In this document: one piece after another, positions 19,524 through 31,745 of the stretch
Layout of the letters: each line of letters starts with the position of its first letter
How positions within the stretch are numbered: the first letter of the stretch is position 1
Assembly: GCA_030407315.1 (NCBI GenBank)
Contig: JALQPE010002232.1
Span: 112,424 to 176,423, forward strand
Length of the DNA stretch: 64,000 nt
Direction: 5' to 3'
Source of the DNA: Asparagopsis taxiformis
Lineage: Eukaryota > Rhodophyta > Florideophyceae > Bonnemaisoniales > Bonnemaisoniaceae
Program-made: the position numbers and the translations under genes
Notes under the pieces: generated by a model
The model's database searches: none
The model's input: the letters and a program-made list of their open reading frames with translations, nothing else
What the model was told of the DNA's origin: nothing

Positions 19524-20981
19524 CTAGGCCAATCGGCATGTCGTAGCATCCGCACCCGTTCCCATGCCACCAACTGCAACAGCAGTACAGCATGCATCCA
19601 CCACGGGAGAAGCAGCTGCCATGAAATTTCCAACACCAGCTGAGTTGCAGAGCGGCGCCAGATCGCGAACGAGGCACATCTGATAATTGTTAACGGCTGT
19701 GACAACTGCAGGCGTACCCAACATTCCTGCAGCGGCAGTACTGTCTGTAATTTGTCTAAGTGCGACCATTGCTGTACTTGAGGTGCACATACAAGTTGCC
19801 ATCTGGCCCATTCCGACAAGGTCCGTCGCCAGTGGAACCATAACTGCTTGGCATCCGTCACCAATACGACACTGATTCGTGCCTGAATTTAGACCCATAC
19901 CGTCTACGACAGAACCGGAGCAACAATTCACTGCGGCAGTCCTTGCTGCCGTAGAAAACGTACTAAATCCGTTGGGGTTACATGCGGCTGGCAAATCCCT
20001 TCCAAGACAGGTTGTATATGCGGTACCTCCTGGGATCTCATTCGCCACTGAGAGCGCCATACCTGCATCGTCCACAAATCCTGGAATAGAGACAGTGGCA
20101 GAGTCCGTTCCGCATCTGCAGGTACCAGTGACTGCAGTAGTTCCCACAGTGCCTGCTGCGAAGCTACAGCCAGGGCTAGGAGTAGGAGAGACTGTAGTGG
20201 AAGGAGTTGGAGTCGGAGATGGCGATGTAGAAGATGTCGCAGCTGGGGAGGGTGTAACAGACGAAGTAGGTGAGGGACTTGCACCAGTACTGGAACTAGG
20301 GGAAGCAGATGGTGATGCAGCCGCTGCAGTTATCGCACCCGGTGCAGGGGGAGGGACACAAGCGGTTCCTGTTGCACCACCTGGTAGCGCACAAGGAACT
20401 GTTGTACAGCCAGGAGCAGTTGCACAGTCTTGGGCCGCTAATGCTGGGCTAGCTTGGCACCTGTTGGGACAAGTGACCGGAAGACCGCATGAGAAACCGT
20501 TGACAGGAGAAGCAGCACATCCTCTAACAGCGCATGGAGCAGGAGCTGTCGCACAATCACCCTGAGCTGATGTCAATGCAGCCTGGATGGTACCAGGCGC
20601 AGAGTTGGCTGGAGCAAAGCACCTGTTCGGGCAAGCAACAGTAGGGACTGCAACAGTAGGGACTGTAACAGTGGCACCTGTAGGGGTACCTGAAATAAAC
20701 CTGCATATGAACCCTGGATTGGTACGGCTACGAAGGGGGCATCGTCCAAGTTCACAATTGAGTCCGAGTTGGGAACCTGCAACACATTCTCGTCTCGCCC
20801 GACGCGGTCGGCGGTAGCATGTGCCAGTGCAAATCGCAGATCCTATACCAACCTGACGATTGACAGTGGAGGATGAGTCCTCTTCAGAGGGCAGAGTGGA
20901 AGAGCTGACTCCTGGAACGAATTCAGGTACAACGGCTGCCACAAGGAATAGAAGGAAAACAGCGAAATTAAAAGAAACCAT
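19524..20981 (-). CDS. secreted cysteine-rich protein with Ser/Thr/Pro linker
   Basis: The 485-aa product starts with a clear signal peptide (MVSFNFAVFLLFLVAAVVP, cleavage expected near residue 25). The N-terminal half is Cys-rich, with two CPNRC modules and several short Cys pairs. A Ser/Pro/Thr linker follows (~225-285), likely O-glycosylated. The C-terminal half holds two copies of a ~100-residue Cys domain: CxC pair, CLGRDLPAACNPNG versus CLVRDLAPLCNSAG, and a CC pair, ending CRIG/CRLA. The layout suggests an extracellular-matrix or cell-wall protein. No family was recognised. No intron is evident and the ATG gives the signal peptide directly. Confidence 0.75.
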   Translation of the reverse strand: MVSFNFAVFLLFLVAAVVPEFVPGVSSSTLPSEEDSSSTVNRQVGIGSAICTGTCYRRPRRARRECVAGSQLGLNCELGRCPLRSRTNPGFICRFISGTPTGATVTVPTVAVPTVACPNRCFAPANSAPGTIQAALTSAQGDCATAPAPCAVRGCAASPVNGFSCGLPVTCPNRCQASPALAAQDCATAPGCTTVPCALPGGATGTACVPPPAPGAITAAAASPSASPSSSTGASPSPTSSVTPSPAATSSTSPSPTPTPSTTVSPTPSPGCSFAAGTVGTTAVTGTCRCGTDSATVSIPGFVDDAGMALSVANEIPGGTAYTTCLGRDLPAACNPNGFSTFSTAARTAAVNCCSGSVVDGMGLNSGTNQCRIGDGCQAVMVPLATDLVGMGQMATCMCTSSTAMVALRQITDSTAAAGMLGTPAVVTAVNNYQMCLVRDLAPLCNSAGVGNFMAAASPVVDACCTAVAVGGMGTGADATTCRLA

Positions 20982-23900
20982 GGTGGAAGAGGCTGGTTAA
21001 TGCGAGACGATGCTCTACGATGGGTGAGGAGCGACGATTTCGTTCGGCTGGTCGGTTAAACTCTGGTTAAATACTACTCGCAGACACGGAGAGGACAAGA
21101 GAGCGGAGCTCGAAGAACATCACCAGATACGCTTGTGTCTGCATTTGGCGCTTGAAAACGCATTTTTCTGGCTGAGGCACTCTGTGTAGAGAGCAACGGC
21201 CACTAGAGTTCGAAACTATAGCCACGTAAAACAGTGGAGCTCAATGCATTTAGTGGGCCCGAGCGAGGATAGCCAGTACGTATCAAATGGACATGGATCT
21301 GACAGGAAGGAGCATTGCATAGTAACCTTTTTCTGAGTATGTCAGACGTCACAGCTGTTGTAGATTTTCGCCTCCAATTTGTCAACACACATCATCATGA
21401 CTGTGAATAGCGATAGTATGTGGCTCAAGGTTACTCTGTGAGTTCCTCATCAACTATTGTGATATGACCTATGAGAACGTGACAGATTAGATCAGATGCC
21501 AATTGTACACCTTGTATATTATGCATGCTGTGTCCACTGTCTGACTTTCAAAACAAGTTCCCGTGTGCAATGGATATCTTTCAAGGGATATGTCACTCTC
21601 AACCGCTTGCTATACAAACTATTATTATGGGAAAAGTGTCTATCCTAGTGAAGTATTCGCCGCCAACTCACGCTGACTTCCATGTGTGACATTCAGGCCG
21701 CGATCACGCAATATTCATCGACAAACAGCCCAGGATGAGCTACTGTGTCAAGAGAAATTGCATGTTGGAATGTTGAACATTATCCATTTTACTGCGTGTT
21801 GTTCTCGAAGGCCCCTGTGTTGGGACAGATACAATCGATTGTATGATACTCAGAGAACAGTCTTCCGATGATGCCTCCGCTCTCTAGTCTTTAGAAGACC
21901 AGCGAGAGGAGGCTTGGTGGTATTTCAAGTATGCAGACTCCCTGGGCGGAGCAATGTCATGCAGAATTAGTTAGGCTGTGGAGAGAATAGGAACAAAACT
22001 GTCTCAACTCCTTTTCCTGGTATATGGAAATGGAAGGTGTTTGTCAGTATACCGAGTTCGACAGAAGAACTACAATCGTGCACAGTATCTTGACAATTAT
22101 TCTTTGGACATCGTCTCACAGAAGTAGACTTAATCTCTCGTCACGAACGAAGAAGTTGTCTTTATTCATGACCTGATGTTTTGCACACCGCTGGGAAGAT
22201 TTCCAAAAAAAATCTGCAGCTGTGAGAAGAAGGTACAGATAAGAATGCAATTTGGGACTCTTTCAAGCCGACTTGCTGAACAGAGCAATGCACGAACCCA
22301 TATTGCCTAGCCTGGAATTTCTGTATTCGATAGCAAATACGAATAAGTCAACCCCTTGCATCTCGAGATGAGAAGATACTTGGGTATGAATAGTATAAGC
22401 TCATACCCCTATTTGTACTTATCACCCCATATTATTCATATGATACTGTAACGATGTTAATTAATATGAGGAAATGTTCACTCCAGAGCTGACTACTCAG
22501 TGTACAGTACTGTGGAGGTGCGCTCATATGGACATCATACGAGGGTCCTGCTCAACACTTGTATTATATACCTAAGAAACTGACGAGGTTCCTTTCATTA
22601 TGATGCAATATGTAGCACAATTGAGTTTAACCCTTGCTACCGTTTGGAATGCGCCGGGATCCGAGAAAATTCCCGGCCCTTTACTTTTAATGAGAAAGTT
22701 ATATATACGTAGCTACCAATCATTCATCCACTTGGCGTCAGGGCTTCCAAAGAGCGTGAATCCACGCTTCTTTCTGTCCCTTTTGAAGCGTGTCAAGCTT
22801 GAGTACGTGGCTCGAGGACAATTCGCAGTAGCAGTTGTGGACTCCAGTATCACGTCCTTGCTAAGGGTCAACAAACTCAGGTTATGAGAAAAACAGCTCT
22901 ACGAAAGACTGAGAAGGTGACAAGTGAACTGTACTGTGGGCTCGAATCTAAGGCATGGCGGCATGTTTCAACACTGTTCAAAAGCATCATCTAGAACTTC
23001 TAAACTGGAAGCTTTACGCCCATAACACGCGAGAATGAGAACGATGTGTCACCTCCGAAAGGTTGTCAACTCGCTGACTGTCAATATTATCAGGACCGGA
23101 AGGTAAGGTACTCATCCGGGCCGAAACATTTTGCTATGGGTAAGCCCGTGCTCCCTACACTGACAAAATTTCAGCCAAACAGGCTGTGAAGAGAACCAAT
23201 TTTCCTTGGTCAGTTGATTGGGAAAAGGAGCGACGACGGCCGCTTCATTACTGACCGTGTACTGTAATGCATAGCGAACCTTCCTTTCCATCTACATCTA
23301 GTAATCCAGCATGAAGCGAAAAGGGCCCTATACTTGATCAAGTGAACGCATACAGTTCAAAATTATGATAGCCGATCTCTGATGAACGGAAAATCTGTTC
23401 TAGGCGCATGGGGGTTCTTTTATGTTTATTCAGCACCCCTAGTTTAGATTCGCCCACAAGAAGCATAAAAAATGGGGACATATCGAAAACCAGGAAGGTA
23501 TCCGGCAGTTGATGAGTACATCATGTCATTGTTTACACAGTTGAACATAACGATGCTATCCCGTACCCGAAAACTAGGCCTAAACTTGATCTAGATTGTG
23601 GGCCCAGTGAACATCTGTCATGACGCTGTGAGTTCGGATCATAACCTGACAGTCTCAGGAAAGGTCGATCACAGCGAAACCTGGCGGCAATGCGTGATGA
23701 ACAGCTTGATCTCTGTTTTGAGTATTCTCAGGGCCATGCTCATGGTCGATTCCATGTAGACATGCACAATTTTCTCCGCTCTCTGGGAACAGCACATGCA
23801 ATAAAAGAGCTGCATAACGCAAGACAACTTCCCTCCAATGCATACTTGAAGTCATGGTCACGGTGCCATGGTATGTTTCGCTCACGGAGCGCTGCGGGTC

Positions 23901-26900
23901 TTCAAGTAACGTTCTAAACTCTAGAAATGCACTACGTCGTGATCGGTGATATAGCTATAGCGCATGCACAGATTCCAACCGGGACGGGCGATGTGCCTAT
24001 GTCAGTTATGAAAACATTCGTGATGTTATCATAAGGAATCATTTAAACGTACCATCCATAGCGTTGATTAACGTCATATTTCTTTTGTTCAGGTCCAAAT
24101 AAGCGGTGCCTTTCCATTGAAAAACGTGACAGTCTCTGAGCATCTACGCTTTAATAGATTGAAACTACCACTATGACAGGAATCATTTCATTGTGCCAGG
24201 TGTCACATGAGGACTGCATCGTTTTTGAGGCACATCAAGGTAACTGAATGACACAACGCTTTGTATTTTGGACCGAACACAAAACAGCGAAGGAAAAGTG
24301 AGTCTAGAGGACACTCGCCTAGAATACTCCGCACCATACTACCCGTGACATATACGACCATTCTATGTCAAACTTGATTGCATTCACTCCTTACCAAAGC
24401 CAACCAGCACGTACTTGTACTATGTTGAAAATCTAACAATGCATGTTCTGCATCCACTTCAATTCTCTGGATTTACCGTTATTGGATTGGTAGCTGCTAC
24501 CATAGCATCAACTAATCTATTAGCCATTTCGTGCCGGGTCCTATACAATAGGATGATCGAGCGAGCAGGTCTGTATTCATGCTAGGAAGTTGCGATAATA
24601 TTCCTCGAGGCCGAGCCACATAGTGTCTTTTACTCGGTTTTATATAATCGAAGTTATCATTTTGCGGAAGCTTCTTGATTTTTGACTACTCCGGAGTCTT
24701 CACTATGGGCCATGAGAAGAAATGTTCTTCAACATTCAATAATCACAAATCAGTAGTCATGACAGTGAACATTTCTCAAGTCTAGAACTTTCCATATGAG
24801 CGTTACTTCGAGATGATGAAACAACTTGTTCCCTCGCCATTCTTTTATGCATGTTATGAACGGAAAATGGATTCATTCTATACTTATGATGGGGTACAAT
24901 GGAGATCTTTGTGGTAAAATTGACACAGATCCCTCGCTGTCTTGAAACAAAAATGTATCATCAACGTCAACGTGTACATGAGTGCAGCATCTCGGCCACG
25001 CCACCATACAGCCCAATGCAACGGGTATGGGAAATCTTGGAAGTATGGTGGGCTAGGCCAACGTCGAACTAGACCAGGAAAATATGTTATCATACTATGT
25101 TTTGCACTGTTTGCACGTTGATAAAAGGATCCATATACAAGGTTGAACGAATTGATCACATATGAGCTGGATGGCCAACAACACAGGATATAGGGCCACT
25201 TCTTCCTTCAGAAATCAGATTATTCTAGAATATAAGCCGTCCGGATTCCTGGGACGTATCAAACTACCTTTAGGGAACCGCCGCATATCATTCTAAGTAT
25301 GTCACGCACATATCGTGAAAGTTGATGCAATCGTTTGTCTCCACCGTACCACTTTCGTATGTCACCCATCTTGCGAGCACGGGAAACACATGGGCATGTG
25401 CGAACGTGGCAGACGACAGAAAGGCACTGTAGCAAGAATGTCAGACGTCAATGAAACCATTTCGATGACTAGATCGAAACAAAAGATAAATCGCGTGTAT
25501 GGACGAAAAGCACAGTAATGGAGCGTCCCTCTGGTCGCCAGTTGCGTGTAACCATACTTTTTTCTGGAATCTTCCATATGTGCTATAGAAAGATCGGGAT
25601 TTCGAAGAGTCTAGGCGGGGTGCTTGTGCCGGTGCTGCAACGATGGCCGAGTGGTGCTATCGGAACAATATTTCAAACACTAGTATAGGTAAATTCGAAC
25701 GTGCACAGGGATATATGTTTGGCACGTTATGCGTGACTGCGGTGACGCTTATTATTTGTCCGCGTTTGAGACTTGTAGTGTCATGACACGAGAGTTCCGA
25801 GAACACCTTCTGAAACTCCTCCTGTGGATTGGGAGAACATACGATTCGGTGAGACGATGTCACGACATGTCATCGCAATAAATTACACAGAACTACAACT
25901 TGCTATAATTCCCAGGCCAAGATTATCGTACACTGTCACATGATATGTTCGCCACTACGAGTGGAGTGGCATAGCTTTCAAGACTTTCGGTTGAGATGCC
26001 TATGATAAAGGCGTGAAAAATTACAATATGACCGTTCTTGTGTCATGAACAGTCACGTCATGTCGATAGCGGTACTTTGAAGTTGTCAAAGTGATTTATA
26101 ATTTCGCTCCCAGCATCTCACGATTGCGATGTATGCGGCTATATACTGCTGTTTATTGGAGCGCCCGCAGGGAATATACGTGAATGTTTGCATGTTCCCC
26201 TACTTCGCCAGGTCTGTCAAGGAACGCAGATTCAGTGCATACAGAAAGAGGGTTTTAATGTATTATTCACTATTGGTAGCTTTTGTTGAACTTACCGATA
26301 CGTGGCGGTTCTGGAATCGACTAGTCGTGCAACGATAATATATTGTTGATTGACTGAAGGATTTCATCTGTTGAATACTACGAACCATATCATGGACTTG
26401 GTGGAAGTCTCAGTTCCCCAGATGGACATTGCTTAGAACGCTAAGAATATCATCGGACTTGAAGTAGATAAACAACCCCATACATAATCCGGAAACTACG
26501 CATCGTAATCGCTCGAAAACCGTCGGTAGTGGTATCAAATTCAAGGAACTCATCCCTGACTCCAACTCCTTCCATTTCCGTGAGTCTTTCCCCAGAGGGT
26601 AGGAGTCACTGAAATGGAAGGAGTTGAAGAGAGAAAGTGGTCGTGTCATTTCAGGTTTGCCATATCAGTAGAAAGGCATTCCAGATCATATACTTCGGAA
26701 AGAGACAATAGTTCTGCTACGGCTAAACAACCTATGGAAAGTTGAACATTAAATACCCGTTATGTGCTTGTCAAATCGTGCCACAGTACAGTCGTTATTG
26801 TACTCAACTTGGAAATCTGTGTAGTTCTGTTCCCGTCCGAGTACTTTCATTATTTCTTCAACCAACAATTGAGTCAGCATACCGCGTATAGTTATCCACA

Positions 26901-27629
26901 TTGCTTGCTATCGATAAGTTCGCACCCTGACTTTCATTTTGTACGCAGTTTGCTGACACCCCAAAATTTCGACAATGCTTTCCTCTTCATTTGCGCTTTT
27001 GGACTGGAACCGAAAATGGTTATGAGTCAATGAGGGATTGAAGCGAGCTGGTTTCGTCAGTGATCTTGCTGAAATACATCGGTAAAGTGAATGATGTACA
27101 AGCAGTTTAAGTACAGTTGCTTTTGCATTCATCGCCTTATCACGTACATATGTTGCTTTTAATTTTCCCACTATGGTTTGAAGCGTTGAAATAATTCGTT
27201 TTTCCTGTGCTTTTGAGCTATGCTGTCTTCTCAGCCGTTATCCTCCGGGGAACGATATGAAATCATCATATCGATACATCATTTATTCCTCGCTTACGTT
27301 GTCTACTCTTGAAGATAAGCTACGATATGGGCTAGTCGTAAACTTAGACGTCACACTGGTACCATTATTTTCGGGATTTCTGGCTGGGGTATGAATTGGG
27401 AGCATTTCATCAACAGGTGGTTGCCCAAGACCAATTTACACAAGGTAAATCGTATAGGTTCTTCCATCACCAAAAGGCACTTGTGGACGTTGCTTGCAGT
27501 TTTGTTTTACCGCAGTAGTTCACCTCGTCTGTATTGAACTAAAAATACGGGTGTGTGACTGGCTGGAGGAAACGCGAAAATAGGGTTTCAAGGAAAGAAG
27601 ATATTTCAACTTCAAAACGAAAGTGTGAG
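20982..27629. other. 6.6-kb gene desert
   Basis: No ORF over 95 codons and none with recognisable content occur on either strand, and composition is even and AT-leaning. The left ~150 bp is the upstream region of the secreted-protein gene. A 64-nt hairpin lies at 26563-26626. No tRNA, rRNA or satellite pattern was seen by eye. Confidence 0.45.
26563..26626. repeat. 64-nt hairpin, 24-bp stem with 16-nt loop
   Basis: Left arm 26563-26586 pairs with right arm 26603-26626 at 22 of 24 positions, the outer 16 bp perfectly (CAACTCCTTCCATTTC with GAAATGGAAGGAGTTG). It could be a small-RNA precursor, a fold-back element or a relic of an inverted duplication. Confidence 0.6.
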
Positions 27630-27634
27630 GCACG

Positions 27635-27711
27635 TGTTGGGATATCCATATAACCAGGTGACATGCCACCTGTAGTGTCTGCGCAGGCTCAACATTCGTT
27701 ATAGTCTAACA
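27635..27711 (+). mobile_element. solo LTR of copia family B, 77 bp
   Basis: It starts TGTTGGGATATCCATATAAC and ends GTCTAACA, nearly matching the last 77 bp of the LTR inside the copia element (12837-12913). It is flanked by the 5-bp target duplication GCACG at 27630-27634 and 27712-27716. It is exceptionally short for an LTR and lacks the 51-bp leading segment of the other copy. Confidence 0.85.
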
Positions 27712-27716
27712 GCACG

Positions 27717-29202
27717 GTGGCGATTTTGGCGGTAGAAACCGTTTGCGGTATAGTATGCATTCGTTTGACGAATAACTTGATACACTCGAACTTTATACAC
27801 TACACAGATAGAATAAAAAATTCACTGATGCCGTGAGTGTCGGATGATCATACCAAACCACCAACTGTAAGCATAACATTGTACAGTGTTTATAGGCCGA
27901 CGCAGTCGCCGGCGCGAGTGATAAATTTTTAAGGCACGCAGAAAGTATTTCAACTTCAGAAAGTCATCTGCGAAACGAAATTTTGGCGGATGAAATAGTG
28001 TTCCGGTACAGTATGTTCCACCTGAACCGACTAGACGGGTAGATATACTGATCTACGCCTGTGCAAGTTTATCTCGGCTGTGAGGACAAATCTCGTCTCC
28101 TCGCTGCAATGCACCCATTAACAATTAAAAATTTTAACACATAGAGATCTCAATTACAATTAACTAATCCATTGATACTTATAGCTCCGACGCCGGATTA
28201 ACAAACATCGTAGGCCATCGGACTCTCAAGACTTCACATCGGCCACCGCGCTTCGCTGGGGGTTCACGAACCACTACATCATTGATCTGAAGCATCCTCC
28301 GGTCGCGGTTGCTTTCCGAGCCTTCCCGAGCAGCGCAGCACTGTCCTCATCGTCTGCACGTAAAAATTTTTGACTCCCTCCCTCCATCCCTAGCATCCGT
28401 GGTCACATAGTCTGGCTACCCTGGGGCATCCATCATATGCGATGGGTTAAGCGCTGTTCAAAGAGCAGCAAGCCGATAGATGAGCCTATTGATTTCTGGC
28501 AAAACCTGCAATAAACATGCATTCTAATTGTTACTTCTATTGTGTTTCGGTTCCCGAAGTTCTGGGTCGACTGACGGAAAGTGTGTAGGATGTTAATAAA
28601 TCAAAATACTTTCATGAGCATGAAATCTGCCCAGCTCTGTTGGGCCAGCAGGCAGGTCCACTGGGCCGGCCAGGGATTTGTATAGAGGTCCAGTTCTTCC
28701 TCAACGCGATGGCGATGGATTCTGTAACTCGTGCCATCGGGTAGTCGGAGCTACCCCGATCCTTCGGACCTCGCTCTACTTGCTGAGGTCCATCTTTGAT
28801 ATCTACAGCAGTGGCCTCTTCGTCTCGCAGGACACATCAGCAACAGCTCATCTTTACCGCCCTAGTGGCTTGCTGTTTGCTGGCGTGCGACATATTGAAG
28901 TGAACCTGCGCACTTGCCTTCCGCAAGTCTTTATCATGCTTGATCCGCACCCCACTCATGTCCCAGCGTCATATCGAAGGCCGCGGCGGTAATCCTGCTC
29001 AGCCATCCGTAAACCGTCTGCAACATCACATGCGACATGAATCCAGCACTTAGCCAATGCGATTCTCCAATCATTTCATCACCCGATCTGTCCGATATCA
29101 CTGATGCTGCCGAACAACTGTCGCTAAAACTTTGTACACCACCCAACACGAAATCCATCTCATGCGGTTAACTATTGTATATCACCATTTCCAATTAGGG
29201 GT
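27717..29202. other. gene-poor stretch with diverged repeats
   Basis: The segment ~27930-28020 resembles the sequence flanking the solo LTR (~27595-27770): TATTTCAACTTCA, ATTTTGGCGG and TACAGTATG/TATAGTATG recur in the same order, suggesting an old duplication. ORFs at 28678-28992 (+) and 28934-29158 (-) are unsupported. Confidence 0.35.
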
Positions 29203-29229
29203 ATGTATAGATGGCAAATTTGCTCCCTG

Positions 29230-29385
29230 ATGCACCCCAATTTCTTCCGTGCATTGCTCCTGTGCAGTTTGATGTTAGTTTGTGTATCTCATTCGTTGAT
29301 GAATGTTGCGGCGCAGTCGGGGATGCCAGATGACATCAGAGATGCGGTGGAGATGGTGGAACAGCGAAGTGTAGAGGACGATTGA
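29230..29385 (+). CDS. possible small secreted peptide
   Basis: This 51-aa ORF starts MHPNFFRALLLCSLMLVCVS, a plausible signal peptide, followed by a short acidic tail ending EQRSVEDD. The upstream in-frame extension from 29203 would bury the hydrophobic stretch. No family is recognised. It could be a random ORF or the remnant of a larger gene. Confidence 0.25.
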   Translation: MHPNFFRALLLCSLMLVCVSHSLMNVAAQSGMPDDIRDAVEMVEQRSVEDD

Positions 29386-30808
29386 TCTTGACGCGTGTCA
29401 GATATAAATATACGTGTACACGTTTAATGCGTGATGACCGCTGCCCACGTTTTATCAGGAGAGATCAGATTGCTTTTCTGGGATTTCCAATTCGAAGAAT
29501 CCCGTTACAAAGTGACGAACAACTCCTACGTTACGGCCTTTATAGTCTGTTATCCTGATTAAACAATCTCCCCGTCGCCGGGGTTGGGGTCAGCGACATG
29601 GGGGACAATGAATTGAGACATCCAGATCATCAACACATTCATTTCACACAAAGCATTTCGCCGAAATTTGAATGAGCATACACGTGCGTGAGAGAGTTTT
29701 AGGGCCCACAACATGGGCTGTTATTTGGATGTTTCAAATTAAATGAGACGACATCTGTTTACTACACGTGAGCATACGTGAGCGTAAGTGTTAGCCACTT
29801 GTCGTATCACTGGACGCCGATTGACGCAAGTGAGGTCAGCTTTGCTATTGGTAGCCGGAAACCGAACGGAGCTACAACTGACCTGGTGCGTTGACAACGA
29901 GATAGTAACGATATGTACTGATTTGGTATCGAATCAGGACAAAGGTGGCTGGGAACTGTTGGACATACTTCTAGATCTGTACAGTAGCTAGGGTGGGTAT
30001 CCCGTGAGGATACTTTTCAATTGTCTCCCACGTGCAAGTTCGGATGCTAATACGACAAGTGTCGCAAGATCACGCATTTATGACCGTTTCGGATTCAAAC
30101 TTTCGTCGATACGTTTCAGGAGATACAGACCTTCCTTTCGCGCCTCAACCAACCAATCCCTACATTCCGCCGATGCATGTTCATCCGAATTCTCGTGGAA
30201 TACCCCTCAGTTCAGTCGAGTTTTCAGCGCAGTGTGTAGCTTTCAATTTGGTTGAATTGCTGTGCTTACAGATAAACAGCCAATCCTGATGGTATCTGTT
30301 CTCGACCGGGCATGGTCAGTTGCACCTACGCATCAGTGCCCAGCTTCGGGAGCAAAGCAGCAATGCATATCTGAACGTCCGACACTTGGTGCTGTAGTTC
30401 GCAAATGGCATTCGTGGCATCTCATACGTCTCAAAGGATAATTGTCTGCTCCATACTTTTGCACAGAACTGTAGGGTTTTCGAAACGGACAGGCGTTCCA
30501 TCGCAATCATTGAAAGAACATTCTGATGGACAATTCCACCTGTCAACGGATGTACGCGCTGCCCCGATTACCGACTAATGTATATTGCCTCAGTTGTTCC
30601 GCCGAGGGTTACCATCGCAATATATGTCTCAGGCGCTTGTCATGTTGCTGTTGCATGTGTGTTCCTTGCGCTGGAATTCCTGTGCAAAAAACGCTTTATA
30701 ACGGTGAATTGCGTTGCAGACCGCTTCAAGGGATATTTAAGAACACATCGAGTTTTAATTTCGGCTCATCTCATCAAAGGTTCCTCGATTGATCGTTGAA
30801 TCTTCACC
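29386..30808. other. intergenic stretch upstream of the cysteine-rich repeat gene
   Basis: ORFs of 60-90 codons overlap on several frames without recognisable products. A GC-rich inverted repeat (CCCCG-TCG-CCGGGG) lies near 29571-29584. The right end holds a TTTATA motif near 30695, which could serve the gene starting at 30809. Confidence 0.35.
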
Positions 30809-31558
30809 ATGAGCTACCGCTGCTTCCTTCATGTTGGTCTCTTGGTAGCTTTCTTTATCACACTATCTCATTGCGCAGCTTCGCAGACATTGCAAGAGGA
30901 GAAACTGAAAGCTGTGTCTAGAACGTCCTCATGCAGAGCTGGGACATTCTTGTCATCTGGATTTTGTGAACGATGTCCCTCCGGCACTTACAATCCTACT
31001 GTTGGTGCGCTATCTCGCTCTGCATGTGTCAAGTGTCCAAAAGGAACTGCAGAATCATTTCTTCGAGCGTCTTGCACCCGTTGTCCGGCAGGTCGGTATC
31101 AAGATGAAAGGGGCTCCTCTTTCTGTAAAAGTTGTCCGTCTGGTAGGTTCAGTACTGCAGAGGGCGCAAAGTCTATAACGACATGTGTCAAGTGTCCGAA
31201 AGGAACTGCGGGTACAGCTTTTCGAACTTCCTGCACCCGTTGTTCGGCAGGTCGATATCAAGATGAAAGGGGCTCCTCTTTCTGTAAAAGTTGTCCGTCT
31301 GGAACGTTCAGTACTGCAGAGGGCGCAAAGTCTATAACGACATGTGTCAAGTGTCCGAAAGGAACTGAGGATACAGCTTTTCGAGTGTTTTGCGCCCGTT
31401 GTTCGGCAGGTCGATATCAAGATGAAAGGGGCTCTTCGTTCTGTAAAAGTTGTCCGTTTGGAACATTCAGTACCTCACAAGAGGCGAGATCTGCGGCGGT
31501 TTGTCGCCCATGCCCACCAGGGACTCGCAGCAGTATTTTCCGAACGTTTTGCAGTTGA
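30809..31558 (+). CDS. secreted cysteine-rich repeat protein (ephrin-receptor-like / TNFR-like Cys modules)
   Basis: This 249-aa single-exon product starts with a signal peptide (CFLHVGLLVAFFITLSHCAA). The mature part is built of CxxCPxGT...C modules such as CKSCPSGTFSTAEGAKS and CVKCPKGT, the pattern of GCC2/GCC3 (ephrin-receptor-like) Cys repeats found in extracellular proteins of many eukaryotes. The centre is three 53-residue repeats, nearly identical at DNA level, in a 159-bp tandem array. No transmembrane segment or GPI-like tail follows, as the protein ends RTFCS, so it is probably secreted. Function is unknown; adhesion or matrix is a guess. Confidence 0.8.
   Translation: MSYRCFLHVGLLVAFFITLSHCAASQTLQEEKLKAVSRTSSCRAGTFLSSGFCERCPSGTYNPTVGALSRSACVKCPKGTAESFLRASCTRCPAGRYQDERGSSFCKSCPSGRFSTAEGAKSITTCVKCPKGTAGTAFRTSCTRCSAGRYQDERGSSFCKSCPSGTFSTAEGAKSITTCVKCPKGTEDTAFRVFCARCSAGRYQDERGSSFCKSCPFGTFSTSQEARSAAVCRPCPPGTRSSIFRTFCS
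31024..31500 (+). repeat. 159-bp tandem coding repeat, three copies
   Basis: ATGTGTCAAGTGTCC recurs at 31024, 31183 and 31342, and AAGATGAAAGGGGCTC at 31101, 31260 and 31419, so the period is exactly 159 bp (53 codons). Near-identity between copies indicates recent expansion or gene conversion. Confidence 0.9.
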
Positions 31559-31745
31559 GGATTTTGTGTCCTAAACTTTCTGGAATGTTATGTGCAGGTG
31601 GATAAGATTGTTTGTTCATGAATGATGTTGAAGTTTGAGGAGCTGGAGATAAAATGAGAAATCGATGTAGAACCGGGGAGAATTGAGTGAAATTGATATG
31701 GGTACGATGATTTGTTGCTTGATTTACGCAAGAGTTTGAGACCAT

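Noticed and set aside
24884..25159. 91-aa Trp-rich minus ORF, looked briefly transposase-like
   Set aside because: No catalytic motif, terminal repeats or target duplication.
27836..27930. Possible degenerate copy of LTR-A (TGTCGGATG...GCCGACGCAG...CGGCGCGAGTGA)
   Set aside because: The similarity is patchy and there is no clear end or target duplication.
28678..28992. 104-codon plus ORF in the gene-poor stretch
   Set aside because: It begins with TTG and has no recognisable product or promoter context.
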